Assembly (NCBI RefSeq): GCF_009600605.1
Contig: NZ_VWNA01000001.1
Coordinates: 682,001-746,000 of the forward strand
DNA: 64,000 bases
Reading direction: 5' to 3'
Source: Segnochrobactrum spirostomi
GTDB taxonomy: Bacteria; Pseudomonadota; Alphaproteobacteria; Rhizobiales; Segnochrobactraceae
The translations under genes and the position numbers were made by a program. Position 1 is the first letter of the stretch; each line of letters opens with the position of its first letter. The notes under the pieces were generated by a model. It saw only the letters and a list, made by a program, of their open reading frames with translations, searched no databases and was not told the DNA's origin. This document shows, in pieces, positions 55,691 to 64,000 of the stretch.

Positions 55691-56368
55691 TCAGCGTGCC
55701 TCGACCCGGTAGAGCTTGAGGAAGAGTTCGACCGTCCGCTCGGCGTGGCGCCGGATTTCGTCGACTGGCGGCCGGTCGATGACCGCAAAAAGCATCTGCC
55801 TCAGATGCGCCGCTTGCGTCATCGAGAGGAGTTGCAGGGCCGCGAATTCGGGATCGTCGATGGCGAGCGTGCCCCGCTCCGTCTGCCCCTTCAGGTAGCT
55901 CGCGAGCCGCTCGATCCCGATCTGCGGTCCTGCGGCGTAGGTCATGCGCCCGATCTCAGGGAACGCTTCGGAGGCCGCGATCACCATGCGGACGACCGAA
56001 ATGTGCTCGGGCCGCGTGATCTTCCACAAAAGCGCTGACGCATATTCGACCAGCGTCTCGCGGACATCCTCATGCGGGTCGAGTTCGAAGCTGCCGCATT
56101 CCGGCAGCTCCTTCTTGAGATCCGCGATGAGCGCGGCGAACAGCGCTTCCTTGTGCTCGAAATAGACGTAGAGCGTCGGCTTCGACACGCCCGCTTCGAC
56201 GGCGATGTCGTTCATGCTCGCCCGGTCGTAGCCCTCGCGGGTGAAGACGCGCCGTGCCGCTTCGAGGATGCGCCGACGCTTCTCCTCCTGGTGCTCCTGC
56301 CGCGTGCGCCGCTGGGCACGCACCGCGACGGCGCTCCCCTCCGGTCGGACTTTGGGACTTGCGGTCAC
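55691..56368 (-). CDS. TetR-family repressor, probably of emrAB
   Basis: 225 residues. The helix-turn-helix domain (RRILEAARRVFTREGYDRAS then MNDIAVEAGVSKPTLYVYFE, residues 30-70) is textbook TetR; the C-terminal ligand domain is AcrR/TetR_C-like. I place the start at GTG 56368, preceded by GAAGGA. Longer starts at 56473 (ATG) or 56515 (GTG) would run into the operator-like palindrome at 56505-56526. It is divergent from emrA, which it most likely represses, with release by an exported compound. The ligand is unknown. Confidence 0.82.
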   Translation of the reverse strand: MTASPKVRPEGSAVAVRAQRRTRQEHQEEKRRRILEAARRVFTREGYDRASMNDIAVEAGVSKPTLYVYFEHKEALFAALIADLKKELPECGSFELDPHEDVRETLVEYASALLWKITRPEHISVVRMVIAASEAFPEIGRMTYAAGPQIGIERLASYLKGQTERGTLAIDDPEFAALQLLSMTQAAHLRQMLFAVIDRPPVDEIRRHAERTVELFLKLYRVEAR

Positions 56369-56504
56369 TTTTTCGGTCCTTCGCAGGCGGGCGCCGGGAA
56401 CCCCGGGGCGCTCGCCGTCTTCTTTTTGCGTTCCGATTCCCGGTCGAGGATATCGCTTTTTGCAGCGCACCATACCCTTGCCATCGGCTCTGGGAAGGAG
56501 TAGA

Positions 56505-56526
56505 GACTTTACCACACGGTTTAGTC
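56505..56526. promoter_or_regulatory. Candidate TetR operator before emrA
   Basis: GACTTTACC-ACAC-GGTTTAGTC is a near-perfect 22-base palindrome (seven of nine pairs) ending 28 bases before the emrA start. Size and position fit a TetR dimer site controlling both divergent genes. Confidence 0.55.
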
Positions 56527-56554
56527 AACACTTTCCTCCGCCGGAATCGAGATC

Positions 56555-57838
56555 ATGAGCGAAGCGCCTCAGGACGCCTTGCGGGCCGCCGATTTGACCC
56601 GCGAAGAGCCCTCTTCGGAGCCCCCTGCGGCCCGAGGACACGGCGATGCGCGCCGCGGCCCCGCGCCAGCGGGTCCCGCTCAGCCCTCCCCTGCGCCGGC
56701 AACGCCCGCACCCGCCGCTGGCGCGGCTGCGGCGAACGCGGCCGCGCCGACCAAGTCGAAGTCGAAGGCGCGCAAGATTCTCGGTGTGATCGTTCTGCTC
56801 GGGCTCGGCGGCGCCGGCTGGTGGGGCTACAATTATTGGACGGTCGGCCGTTTCCACGTCGAAACCGACGACGCCTATGTCCAGGCCGACATCACCCACC
56901 TGTCGGCGAAGGTGTCCGGCTACGTGAGCGCGCTGCCGGTCGAGGAGAACACCCCGGTCAAAGCCGGTGACCTCATCGCGAAGATCGACGACGCCGACTA
57001 CAAGGTCGCACTCGATTCCGCGAAGGCGAAGGTCGATTCCGCGCGGGCGACGATCGCCCGCATCGGTTCACAGATCAACGCGCAGGAAGCCCTGATCGAT
57101 CAGGCCAAGGCGCAGGTCGAATCCGCGGACGCCGAACTCACCCGCGCCACCAACGACTTCAACCGCGCCCAGACCCTGATGAAGGGCCCGGCCGGGATGC
57201 AGAAGACGCTCGACGACGCGACCACCGACCTTTCCAAGGCGAAGGCGGCGCTGCTGTCGGCGAAGGCGCAGGTCGCCTCGGCCCAAGGTCAGCGCGACGT
57301 CATGGTCGCCCAGAAGCTCGAGGCCGAGCGTCAGCTCGCCTCGGACGAGACTGCCGTCCGGCAGGCCGAACTCGACCTCGGCCACACCGAGATCCGTGCC
57401 CCCGTGGACGGCGTGTTCGGCAACAAGGCGATCAATCTCGGCGGCTACGTGCAGCCGGGCACCCGCATCGGCGCTCTCGTTCCGAGCGGGGCCTATTATG
57501 TCGAGGCGAACTTCAAGGAGACCCAGCTCGGCGCGATCAAGCCGGGTCTCCAGGCGACCGTTTCGGTCGACGCGCTCGACGGCAATGCGCTGCACGGGAC
57601 GGTGAGGAGCATCTCGCCGGGCTCCGGGGCCACCTTCAGCCTGCTGCCGCCCGATAACGCCACCGGCAACTTCACCAAGATCACCCAGCGCGTGCCGGTG
57701 CGCATCGCAATCACGCCGAGCGACGAGACGAACGCGATGCTGCGTCCGGGACTCTCGGTGATCGTGACGGTCGACACCCGCGAAGGCGGGCCGGGGGCCG
57801 CGAACGCCGCGCCCGCCCCGGCGAAGCCGACGCCCTGA
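56555..57838 (+). CDS. emrA: EmrA-type (HlyD family) membrane fusion protein
   Basis: 427 residues. A 70-residue Ala/Pro-rich cytoplasmic head precedes one membrane helix (ILGVIVLLGLGGAGWWGYNY, about residues 75-95). Then come the lipoyl half-motif FHVETDDAYVQADITHLSAK, VSGYVSALPVEENTPVKAGD, a long coiled-coil hairpin (about 145-265) and the second lipoyl half with RAPVDGVFGNKAINLGGYV. It bridges the EmrB transporter to an outer-membrane channel. emrB follows 102 bases downstream on the same strand. No outer-membrane TolC-like gene is in the window. Confidence 0.94.
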   Translation: MSEAPQDALRAADLTREEPSSEPPAARGHGDARRGPAPAGPAQPSPAPATPAPAAGAAAANAAAPTKSKSKARKILGVIVLLGLGGAGWWGYNYWTVGRFHVETDDAYVQADITHLSAKVSGYVSALPVEENTPVKAGDLIAKIDDADYKVALDSAKAKVDSARATIARIGSQINAQEALIDQAKAQVESADAELTRATNDFNRAQTLMKGPAGMQKTLDDATTDLSKAKAALLSAKAQVASAQGQRDVMVAQKLEAERQLASDETAVRQAELDLGHTEIRAPVDGVFGNKAINLGGYVQPGTRIGALVPSGAYYVEANFKETQLGAIKPGLQATVSVDALDGNALHGTVRSISPGSGATFSLLPPDNATGNFTKITQRVPVRIAITPSDETNAMLRPGLSVIVTVDTREGGPGAANAAPAPAKPTP

Positions 57839-57940
57839 CGGCGCCGACTCTGCCCCGTCCGAGATGAGCGCCGGCGCAGTCGCGCGCCGGCCGGTGCGAT
57901 CGGCCCGATCCCACGTTGACGCCAACCCGCCTGTGACTCG

Positions 57941-59548
57941 ATGAGCAGCGCCTCTCCTCCCGCCGCATCGGCCGGCCACGCCGCCCCGGGCATCGCCCCG
58001 GGCGCGCCCGCGGACGAGCGCATCGATCCGAAGCGGCTCATCGCCTTCATGGCGATGTCGTTCGGGATGTTCATGGCGCTGCTCGACATCCAGGTCGTCT
58101 CGGCCTCCCTGAGCGACATCCAGGCCGGCCTCTCCGCGAGCACCGACGAGATGTCGTGGGTGCAGACGAGCTATCTCATCGCCGAAGTGGTGATGATCCC
58201 GCTCTCGGGTTTCCTCGGTCGCGTGCTGTCGACGCGCTGGCTGTTCGCGCTCTCCGCCGGCGGTTTCACGATCACCAGCATCATGTGCGGCTTCGCGACG
58301 AACATCTCGGAGATGATCGTCTTCCGCGCGCTCCAGGGCTTCCTCGGCGGCGCGATGATCCCGAGCGTGTTCGCCGCGTCCTTCACGATTTTCCCGCGCT
58401 CCAAGCGCGCCGCAGTGCAGCCTGTCGTCGGCCTGATCGCGACGCTCGCCCCCACCATCGGCCCGACCGTCGGCGGCTACCTGACCGAGATCCAGTCCTG
58501 GCACTGGCTGTTCTTCATCAACATCATCCCCGGCATCGCGGTGACGATCGCCGCGATCAGCCTGATCGATTTCGACGAGCCCAACCTCGCGCTGATGAAG
58601 CGATTCGATTGGTGGGGCCTGATCTATATGGCCCTTTTCCTCTGCAGCCTCGAATATGTGCTGGAGGAAGGGGCGCGCAACGACTGGTTCCAGGACGAGA
58701 GCATCGTCCTCTTCACCATCCTGACCGGCGTCGGAGCGGTCGCCTTCTTCTACCGGGTGGCGACGGGTCCGGAACCAATCGTCGACATGACGGCGTTCAA
58801 GAACCGCAATTTCGCGGTCGGTTGCCTGTTCTCCTTCACGCTCGGTATCGGCCTCTACGGGCTAACCTACATCTATCCGCTCTTCCTCGGGCAGGTGCGT
58901 GGCTACACGTCGATGATGATCGGCGAAACCATGTTCCTCTCCGGCCTCTGCATGTTCCTCACGGCTCCCATCGCCGGCCGTCTTTCCGCCAAGGCCGACC
59001 CGCGCATCATGCTCGCGATCGGGTTCGTCGGCTTCGCTATCTCGTGCTGGCTGATGACCAAGATGACGTCGGACTGGGACTTCTGGGAATTGGCGCTGCC
59101 TCAGGTGTTCCGCGGCGTGTCGCTGATGCTGTGCATCATCCCGATCAACAACATCGCGCTCGGCACGCTGTCGCCGGTGCAGATGAAGGGCGGTTCGGGC
59201 CTCTACAACCTGATGCGCAACATGGGCGGCGCCTTCGGTCTCGCCGGCATCAACACGCTCATCAACAAGCGCTGGGACCTGCACATCGCGCGGCTCCACG
59301 AGTCGATCAGCGACGCGAACTACCAGGTCAAGGCCTGGCACGCGACGATGACCCAGCATTTCGCCGATCTCGGCCCCGACGCGCAGACCGCGGCACTGAA
59401 GCGGCTGAGCACGCTCGCCCGCGGTCAGGCCTACGTCATGTCGCTCGCGGACATCTTCCTGATGCTCGCGGCGATCTTCATCGTGCTTCTGCCGATGGTC
59501 TTTCTGTTCCGCCGCCCGCGGGCGGGCGGAGGCGGCGGCGGGCATTGA
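57941..59548 (+). CDS. emrB: EmrB/QacA-type MFS multidrug exporter (DHA2)
   Basis: 535 residues, fourteen membrane helices. Family marks: FMAMSFGMFMALLDIQVVSA in helix 1, SWVQTSYLIAEVVMIPLSGF in helix 2, the loop motif GRVLSTRWLF, and motif C-like GLIATLAPTIGPTVGGYLTE in helix 5. The C terminus is a short Arg/Gly tail (RRPRAGGGGGGH). With EmrA it forms a proton-driven tripartite pump for hydrophobic compounds. Likely regulator is the divergent TetR gene. Confidence 0.95.
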   Translation: MSSASPPAASAGHAAPGIAPGAPADERIDPKRLIAFMAMSFGMFMALLDIQVVSASLSDIQAGLSASTDEMSWVQTSYLIAEVVMIPLSGFLGRVLSTRWLFALSAGGFTITSIMCGFATNISEMIVFRALQGFLGGAMIPSVFAASFTIFPRSKRAAVQPVVGLIATLAPTIGPTVGGYLTEIQSWHWLFFINIIPGIAVTIAAISLIDFDEPNLALMKRFDWWGLIYMALFLCSLEYVLEEGARNDWFQDESIVLFTILTGVGAVAFFYRVATGPEPIVDMTAFKNRNFAVGCLFSFTLGIGLYGLTYIYPLFLGQVRGYTSMMIGETMFLSGLCMFLTAPIAGRLSAKADPRIMLAIGFVGFAISCWLMTKMTSDWDFWELALPQVFRGVSLMLCIIPINNIALGTLSPVQMKGGSGLYNLMRNMGGAFGLAGINTLINKRWDLHIARLHESISDANYQVKAWHATMTQHFADLGPDAQTAALKRLSTLARGQAYVMSLADIFLMLAAIFIVLLPMVFLFRRPRAGGGGGGH

Positions 59549-59782
59549 CCCGACCGTCCAACGCGATTGCCGCCTGCGGCGGCATCAAGAGCGCCGTCCG
59601 GACGTTCGGACGGAGCGGGGTCGAGGGGCAGCGCGGCGAGTAGGTCTCGCGTCCGCCGCGCGCCCCTCGCCCGGCCTAACCCGCGGCGGAACGCCCCCGA
59701 TGCCGCCCCCGATCGGCCGCGAGACCGTGCCCATCCGCCGTGCTATGGCTCCGCTTCGATCGAGGCTGGAGCACCACGAGAC

Positions 59783-60661
59783 ATGCGCACCGTCACCGTC
59801 GCCGCCACGCAAATGGCCTGCACCGAAGACGCCCGGCACAATATCGAGACGGCCGAGCGCCTCGTCCGGAAAGCCCATGCCGTCGGCGCCCAGATCGTGC
59901 TGATCCAGGAGCTCTTCGAGACGCTCTATTTCTGCCAAGACCAAATCGGCGACTTCTTCGCGCTCGCGGCGCCGTTCGAGAGCAACCCGCTGATCGCCCA
60001 TTTCGCGCGCCTTGCCGCCGAACTGAAGGTGGTCCTGCCCGTCTCGTTCTTCGAGCGCGCGGGACGGGCCTATTTCAACAGCGTGGCGATCGTGGACGCC
60101 GACGGTCGCGTGCTCGGCCTCTATCGCAAGAGCCACATCCCAGACGGACCGGGCTACACCGAGAAATATTATTTCTCGCCCGGCGATACCGGCTTTCGGG
60201 TCTGGGACACGGCCTACGGCCGCATCGGCGTCGGCATTTGCTGGGATCAATGGTTCCCCGAGGCCGCGCGCGCCATGGCCCTCGCGGGCGCGGAGCTGCT
60301 GTTCTATCCGACCGCCATCGGCTCCGAGCCGCAGGACCCGACGATCGATAGCGCCGCCCACTGGCAGCGCGTGATGCAGGGACACGCCGGCGCCAACATG
60401 GTGCCGGTGATCGCCTCCAACCGCATCGGCACCGAGCGGGGCCGCAAGGGCACGGCGCTGACCTTCTACGGTTCCTCCTTCATCGCCGACCAGACCGGCG
60501 CGAAGGTCGCCGAGGCGGACCGAGCAAGCGAGACGGTGCTCACCCATCGCTTCGATCTCGACGCGATCGCGGCGAGCCGCGCCGCGTGGGGCCTGTTCCG
60601 CGACCGCCGGCCCGAGCTCTACCGGCCGCTTCTGAGCCTCGACGGAACGGCGCCGGCCTGA
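59783..60661 (+). CDS. aguB: N-carbamoylputrescine amidase AguB
   Basis: 292-residue nitrilase-superfamily amidase that hydrolyses N-carbamoylputrescine to putrescine, CO2 and ammonia in the agmatine route of polyamine synthesis. Start MRTVTVAATQMACTEDARHN and LIQELFETLYFCQ (catalytic Glu43) are diagnostic of AguB. The catalytic Lys is in LYRKSHIPDGPGY and the nucleophilic Cys in IGVGICWDQWFPEAAR. The open frame extends 72 codons upstream without similarity. No agmatine deiminase gene (aguA) is next to it. A hairpin overlapping the stop probably ends transcription. Confidence 0.94.
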   Translation: MRTVTVAATQMACTEDARHNIETAERLVRKAHAVGAQIVLIQELFETLYFCQDQIGDFFALAAPFESNPLIAHFARLAAELKVVLPVSFFERAGRAYFNSVAIVDADGRVLGLYRKSHIPDGPGYTEKYYFSPGDTGFRVWDTAYGRIGVGICWDQWFPEAARAMALAGAELLFYPTAIGSEPQDPTIDSAAHWQRVMQGHAGANMVPVIASNRIGTERGRKGTALTFYGSSFIADQTGAKVAEADRASETVLTHRFDLDAIAASRAAWGLFRDRRPELYRPLLSLDGTAPA

Positions 60662-60670
60662 GCCGGCGCC
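60649..60670. terminator. Bidirectional terminator hairpin after aguB
   Basis: GGCGCCGGC-CTGA-GCCGGCGCC is a perfect nine-pair stem whose loop holds the aguB stop codon. It is followed by CTTTC on the plus strand and lies four bases from the end of the convergent channel gene. Confidence 0.6.
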
Positions 60671-60673
60671 CTT

Positions 60674-61858
60674 TCACTCGTCTCCATCTCCGGAGACGTC
60701 GGGCTGATAGCGCCCCGGCTGAGCCAGCGAGCGCACCCGCGCCGCCAGAATCGGGCGGCGCGCCATGAGCGCGGCGAGATCGCGCTCGGGGATGACGACG
60801 ATCCGCGTCCGGTTCAGTGCGCGGACGATCACCGCGGATTTCTCCCCGCCGAACGCCGCCGGCCCCCCGAAGCAGTCGCCGTCCTTGAGCGGAATGCCGC
60901 CGCTCTCCGTCTCGACTTCGACCTCGCCCAGCGCGATCACGTAGAGGCTGAGCGCATCGTCGCCTCGGCGCAGGACGTGGTTGCCGGAATCGTAGGAGTG
61001 CGCCCGGGCGACCGAAAGCACCTCGGCCATCGTGCCGGTATCGAGGCCGGAGAACAGCGGCAGCCGCGACAGCGTCGCCCAATTGAGCAGGAAGCCGCGG
61101 CGGCGGATCACCTCGTTGAACGAGGTCGCGACGATAGCGACCGGCAGGGCGAGCACGATGAGGCCGAGCACCATCGTCGCCGCGGCGATGACCCGGCCGC
61201 CGGCGGTGATCGGGATGACGTCGCCGTAGCCGACGGTGGTGATGGTCTCCATCGCCCACCACATGGAGAGCGGAATGGAGCCGAACTGGGCGGGCTGCAC
61301 GCCGCCCTCCACCTCGTACATGATCGTCGCGGCGACCACGACGACCGTCATGAGCACGACGAGGCTCGCGAACAGCGTGTGCCGCTCGGCATAGATCGCC
61401 TCAAACAGCGACATGATGCCCGTCGAATAGCGCAGCAGCTTGAAGAAGCGCAGCAGCCGCAGCAGCGTCACCGTGCGCAGATCGTAGCCTGTCAGGGCGA
61501 CGAGGAAGAACGGTAGCACGGCGATGAGATCGATCACCCCATCGAAGCTCAGCATATAGTTGAGCCTGGCGCGAAGGTGCGTCATGCCGGCGCGCCGCGG
61601 ATCTTCGACGCAGACCCAGATCCGCAAGACATATTCGATGAGGAAGATCGTGGTGGAGACGACACCGACGCGGCTTGCCGAATTGCTCCACCGCTGTTGG
61701 ATCGACGGCACCGTGTCGAGGATCGAGAGAACGACCGTCAGGATGATGAGGCCGATGATGCCGAAATGGAACGCGCGGCCGATGACGTCGCGCTGATCGT
61801 CCCCCTCCAGAATCTCGTAGACGCGCCGACGCCGCACCGCCGCACTCCCAAGCATCAT
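60674..61858 (-). CDS. Six-TM potassium channel with C-terminal cNMP-binding domain
   Basis: 394 residues resembling the rhizobial CNG channel MloK1. It has six helices, an S4-like arginine-rich segment (LRTVTLLRLLRFFKLLRY, residues 127-144) and the potassium filter TTVGYGD (207-213). A CNBD follows directly (about 264-375, LSRLPLFSGLDTGTMAEVL onward). The phosphate-binding cassette reads CFGGPAAFGGEKSAV (329-343): the usual FGE glutamate is Gly332 and the ligand-contacting arginine is Lys340. Cyclic-nucleotide binding may thus be weak or lost. Start could instead be ATG 61891, eleven codons upstream. Divergent from argE. Confidence 0.9.
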   Translation of the reverse strand: MMLGSAAVRRRRVYEILEGDDQRDVIGRAFHFGIIGLIILTVVLSILDTVPSIQQRWSNSASRVGVVSTTIFLIEYVLRIWVCVEDPRRAGMTHLRARLNYMLSFDGVIDLIAVLPFFLVALTGYDLRTVTLLRLLRFFKLLRYSTGIMSLFEAIYAERHTLFASLVVLMTVVVVAATIMYEVEGGVQPAQFGSIPLSMWWAMETITTVGYGDVIPITAGGRVIAAATMVLGLIVLALPVAIVATSFNEVIRRRGFLLNWATLSRLPLFSGLDTGTMAEVLSVARAHSYDSGNHVLRRGDDALSLYVIALGEVEVETESGGIPLKDGDCFGGPAAFGGEKSAVIVRALNRTRIVVIPERDLAALMARRPILAARVRSLAQPGRYQPDVSGDGDE

Positions 61859-62074
61859 GGAAAGCCACGCACCTCTGAAGACCCGCCGCATCTGACGGGG
61901 CGGCCCGGTCGACGTCAACGGATTCTCACGCTCTCCCCATTCGCCGGCGCGAAGAGTGAGCCCTGGGGCTTGCCAGCGGCCGCGATGTCGGCCTTTTCTG
62001 GGAGGCTCGAACTTCCCAAGCAATCCTCGCCGGCCCTCCGACGCTCGGAGCGGCCGCCCAGGCCGGACCCGTTC

Positions 62075-63226
62075 ATGATCGACAGCGCCATCGCCTTGCT
62101 CGAACGTCTCGTCGCCTTCGACACGACGAGCCGGTACACGAACCTGCCGCTGCTCGATTGGGTCGAAACGCTCCTCACCGCCCACGGCTTCCGCATTGAG
62201 CGCCTCTATGACGAGAGCGGCACCAAGGCGAACCTGTTCGCGACCATCGGGCCGGAGGGCGTGCCGGGCTATGTCCTGTCGGGCCACACCGACGTGGTGC
62301 CTGTCGACGGGCAGGATTGGTCGACGCCGCCGTTCACGCTGACCCGCAAGGACGGCCTGCTCTACGGGCGCGGCGCGGCCGACATGAAGGGCTTTCTCGC
62401 GGTCTGCCTCGCCAAGGTGCCGGCGATCGCCGCGGCGCGGCTCAACCGCCCGATCCACCTCGCCTTCTCCTATGACGAGGAGGTCGGCTGCACCGGCGTG
62501 CGCAGCCTCGTCGCCGACCTGCGCGACCGGCCGATCAAGCCCATCGCCTGCTTCGTCGGCGAGCCGACCAGCATGCAGGTGATCGTCGCCCACAAGGCGA
62601 AATACAATTTCCGCGCCACGGTGAAGGGCAAGCCCTGCCATTCGTCGCTCGCGCCCCAGGGCGTGAACGCGATCGATTATGCGGCGCGCCTCATTGTTTT
62701 CCTGCGCGAACTCGGTCTCAAGGTCGCCGAAGGGCCGCGCGATCCGCTCTACGACGTGCCCTTCACCACCGTCCACACCGGCCTCATCTCCGGCGGCACC
62801 GCGCTCAACATCGTGCCGGAGTGCTGCGAGGTGACGTTCGAGTTCCGCTCGCTGCCACAGGCCGACAGCGAGTCCCTGGTACAGGAGATCCGCCGCTTCG
62901 CCTGCGAGGCGCTCGAGCCGGAAATGAAGGCGATCGCGCCCGAAACCGGCATCGACATCGACCTCTACAATTTCGCGCCGGGCCTCGACACACCCGTCGA
63001 CGCCGAGGTGACGCAGCTCGCCAAGCGCTTCGCCGGCCGCAACGACCACGCCAAGGTCGCCTATGCGACCGAAGCCTGCCTGTTCTCCGAGGCCGAGATT
63101 CCGACCGTTGTGGTCGGGCCGGGCTCGATCGAGCAGGCCCACAAGCCGGACGAGTTCATCGCCGTCTCCGAACTCGAGAAGGCCCTCATGTTCGTCGATC
63201 GGCTGATCGCCCACAGCTCGGACTGA
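62075..63226 (+). CDS. argE: Acetylornithine deacetylase ArgE (M20)
   Basis: 383-residue zinc hydrolase that removes the acetyl group from N-acetylornithine in arginine synthesis. The M20 motifs are complete: SGHTDVVPVDG (His71, Asp73), GRGAADMKGFLAV (Asp103), SYDEEVGCTG (Glu135/136) and the late GPGSIEQAHKPDEF with the distal histidine. The dimerisation domain (about 180-290) includes HKAKYNFRATVKGKPCHSS. The ATG at 62075 matches the family start. In many Hyphomicrobiales ArgE of this branch is a lone gene, as here. Confidence 0.93.
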   Translation: MIDSAIALLERLVAFDTTSRYTNLPLLDWVETLLTAHGFRIERLYDESGTKANLFATIGPEGVPGYVLSGHTDVVPVDGQDWSTPPFTLTRKDGLLYGRGAADMKGFLAVCLAKVPAIAAARLNRPIHLAFSYDEEVGCTGVRSLVADLRDRPIKPIACFVGEPTSMQVIVAHKAKYNFRATVKGKPCHSSLAPQGVNAIDYAARLIVFLRELGLKVAEGPRDPLYDVPFTTVHTGLISGGTALNIVPECCEVTFEFRSLPQADSESLVQEIRRFACEALEPEMKAIAPETGIDIDLYNFAPGLDTPVDAEVTQLAKRFAGRNDHAKVAYATEACLFSEAEIPTVVVGPGSIEQAHKPDEFIAVSELEKALMFVDRLIAHSSD

Positions 63227-63397
63227 GCGCCGCCGGCACCGGCGAGACGCATACCTCGCCGTAAAGTCATTGCACCGGGGCCCCTCGAGGGCGTGACGGG
63301 GACGTTTTTCGGCCTACATAGGCGGAATGGCGGTGCGGGACAGGCTCGGCCCCGGACCGCCCGCTTTTTCGTCCTCGTCGAGACCCCGGGAGCCCCC

Positions 63398-64000
63398 ATG
63401 CGTCCTTCCGTCGTCGCGATCGCCGCCCTCTGCGTGCTGGGAGCCGGCGCCTACGCCTATGTGAGCGGTGCCCTGCCCGTCGCCGTGAGCCGCCCAATCG
63501 ACGGCGCCCTCGCGGCGTTGAACGGCTCTGGGACGGTGCCCGTCGAAGCCGCGCCGAAGACCCGCGCCAAGCCGCGGCCGATCCCCGTCGAGGTCGCGGT
63601 CGCGAAGACGGCGACGCCGCGTACCGAGATCCAGTCGATCGGGTCGATCCAGGCCGACGAGGCGGTCGCGGTGGCGGCCGAGCAGGAAGGCCGGATCGTC
63701 GCGATCGACTTCACCGAAGGCGAGGCGGTCAAAGCCGGCGCCCTCCTCGTCAAGCTCGACGACAGCCTCCTCGCCGCCCAGGTCGACGACCTCAAGGCCC
63801 GGCTCACCCTCGCCGAACAGAACTATGAACGGGCGAACACCCTGTCCGGCAGTGGCGCCGGCACCGTGCGTGCCCGCGACGAGGCGCGCTCCGGCCTCAT
63901 CATCGCCCAGGCGGCGGTGAACCTCCTGCAATCGCGCCTCGACAAGACCTCGATCCGCGCCCCCTTCGACGGCATCATGGGGCTGCGCTCGGTCTCGGTC
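63398..64000 (+). CDS. RND efflux membrane fusion protein, 5' part
   Basis: The first 201 codons of an AcrA/MexE-like periplasmic adaptor that runs off the right edge. N-terminal membrane anchor (VVAIAALCVLGAGAYAYVSG), a Pro/Lys linker, then the lipoyl half GSIQADEAVAVAAEQEGRIV with FTEGEAVKAGALLVKLDD. The coiled-coil (LLAAQVDDLKARLTLAEQNY to ...LQSRLDKTSI) and the return RAPFDGIMGLRSVSV follow. It would partner an RND pump probably encoded just outside the window. It starts 171 bases after argE. Confidence 0.92.
   Translation, partial: MRPSVVAIAALCVLGAGAYAYVSGALPVAVSRPIDGALAALNGSGTVPVEAAPKTRAKPRPIPVEVAVAKTATPRTEIQSIGSIQADEAVAVAAEQEGRIVAIDFTEGEAVKAGALLVKLDDSLLAAQVDDLKARLTLAEQNYERANTLSGSGAGTVRARDEARSGLIIAQAAVNLLQSRLDKTSIRAPFDGIMGLRSVSV

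Noticed and set aside
61859-63214. Long minus-strand extension of the K+ channel gene
   Set aside because: Antisense to argE; composition is shadow-like and channel similarity begins at about 61858.

Overview
The window is one contiguous stretch of very GC-rich chromosomal DNA from an alphaproteobacterium, most likely a member of the Hyphomicrobiales (Rhizobiales). Signs of this are the order pepA-holC divergent from lptF-lptG-lptD-surA-pdxA-rsmA, the yajC-secD-secF-Mth938-phytoene-synthase-like cluster, the mutasome genes imuA-imuB-dnaE2 behind a GAAC-N7-GAAC type LexA box, PcaQ-type control of pca genes, and scattered palindromic repeats of the kind common in this order. I see no prophage, transposase, CRISPR array or rRNA operon. 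The genus cannot be fixed from what is here.

Layout: 0-3.4 kb holds cobalamin genes (cobD, cobQ, cobU/cobP). 3.7-4.6 kb holds tRNA-Asn and a Phd/PIN toxin-antitoxin pair. 4.8-8.7 kb is a miscellany: a two-domain VOC protein, a large polytopic membrane protein, a small secreted protein and a group III truncated haemoglobin. 8.7-12.6 kb is the lower beta-ketoadipate branch (pcaF, pcaJ, pcaI) with a divergent PcaQ-like regulator. 12.6-19.5 kb holds a glutathionyl-hydroquinone reductase-like gene and the SOS mutasome imuA-imuB-dnaE2. A gene-poor repeat region of about 1.2 kb follows and carries a perfect SOS box. 20.7-21.1 kb is a guanidinium exporter gene under a guanidine-II riboswitch. 21.2-27.5 kb holds trmFO convergent with the yajC-secD-secF operon, which continues into homologues of the complex I assembly factors NDUFAF3 and NDUFAF6.

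27.7-35.4 kb holds a DUF815 ATPase, a stand-alone ABC transmembrane domain, an FAD-linked oxidase, a proline-rich small protein, a TerC-like protein, a DMT exporter and a frameshifted benzoylformate-decarboxylase-like gene. 35.7-45.9 kb is the holC/pepA and LPS-transport (lptFGD)/surA/pdxA/rsmA block. 45.9-49 kb has an MFS exporter and a frameshifted FAD-dependent aromatic hydroxylase. 49-51.8 kb has an MscS-family channel and an orphan CbiM-type cobalt permease under a clear cobalamin riboswitch. 52-59.5 kb is an envelope and efflux region: pqiABC, a TetR regulator and emrAB. 59.8-64 kb has an N-carbamoylputrescine amidase, a CNG-type K+ channel with an altered ligand-binding cassette, argE, and the start of an RND adaptor that runs off the edge.

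Three genes (benzoylformate decarboxylase, FAD hydroxylase, pqiA) each lack exactly one base inside a C or G homopolymer and are otherwise intact. This looks more like a homopolymer-length error in the assembly than true gene decay. No wholly new multi-gene system is evident. The most informative signals are the two riboswitches, the SOS box inside a palindrome, the adjacent NDUFAF3/NDUFAF6 homologues beside SecDF, and the channel with a degenerate cyclic-nucleotide pocket.
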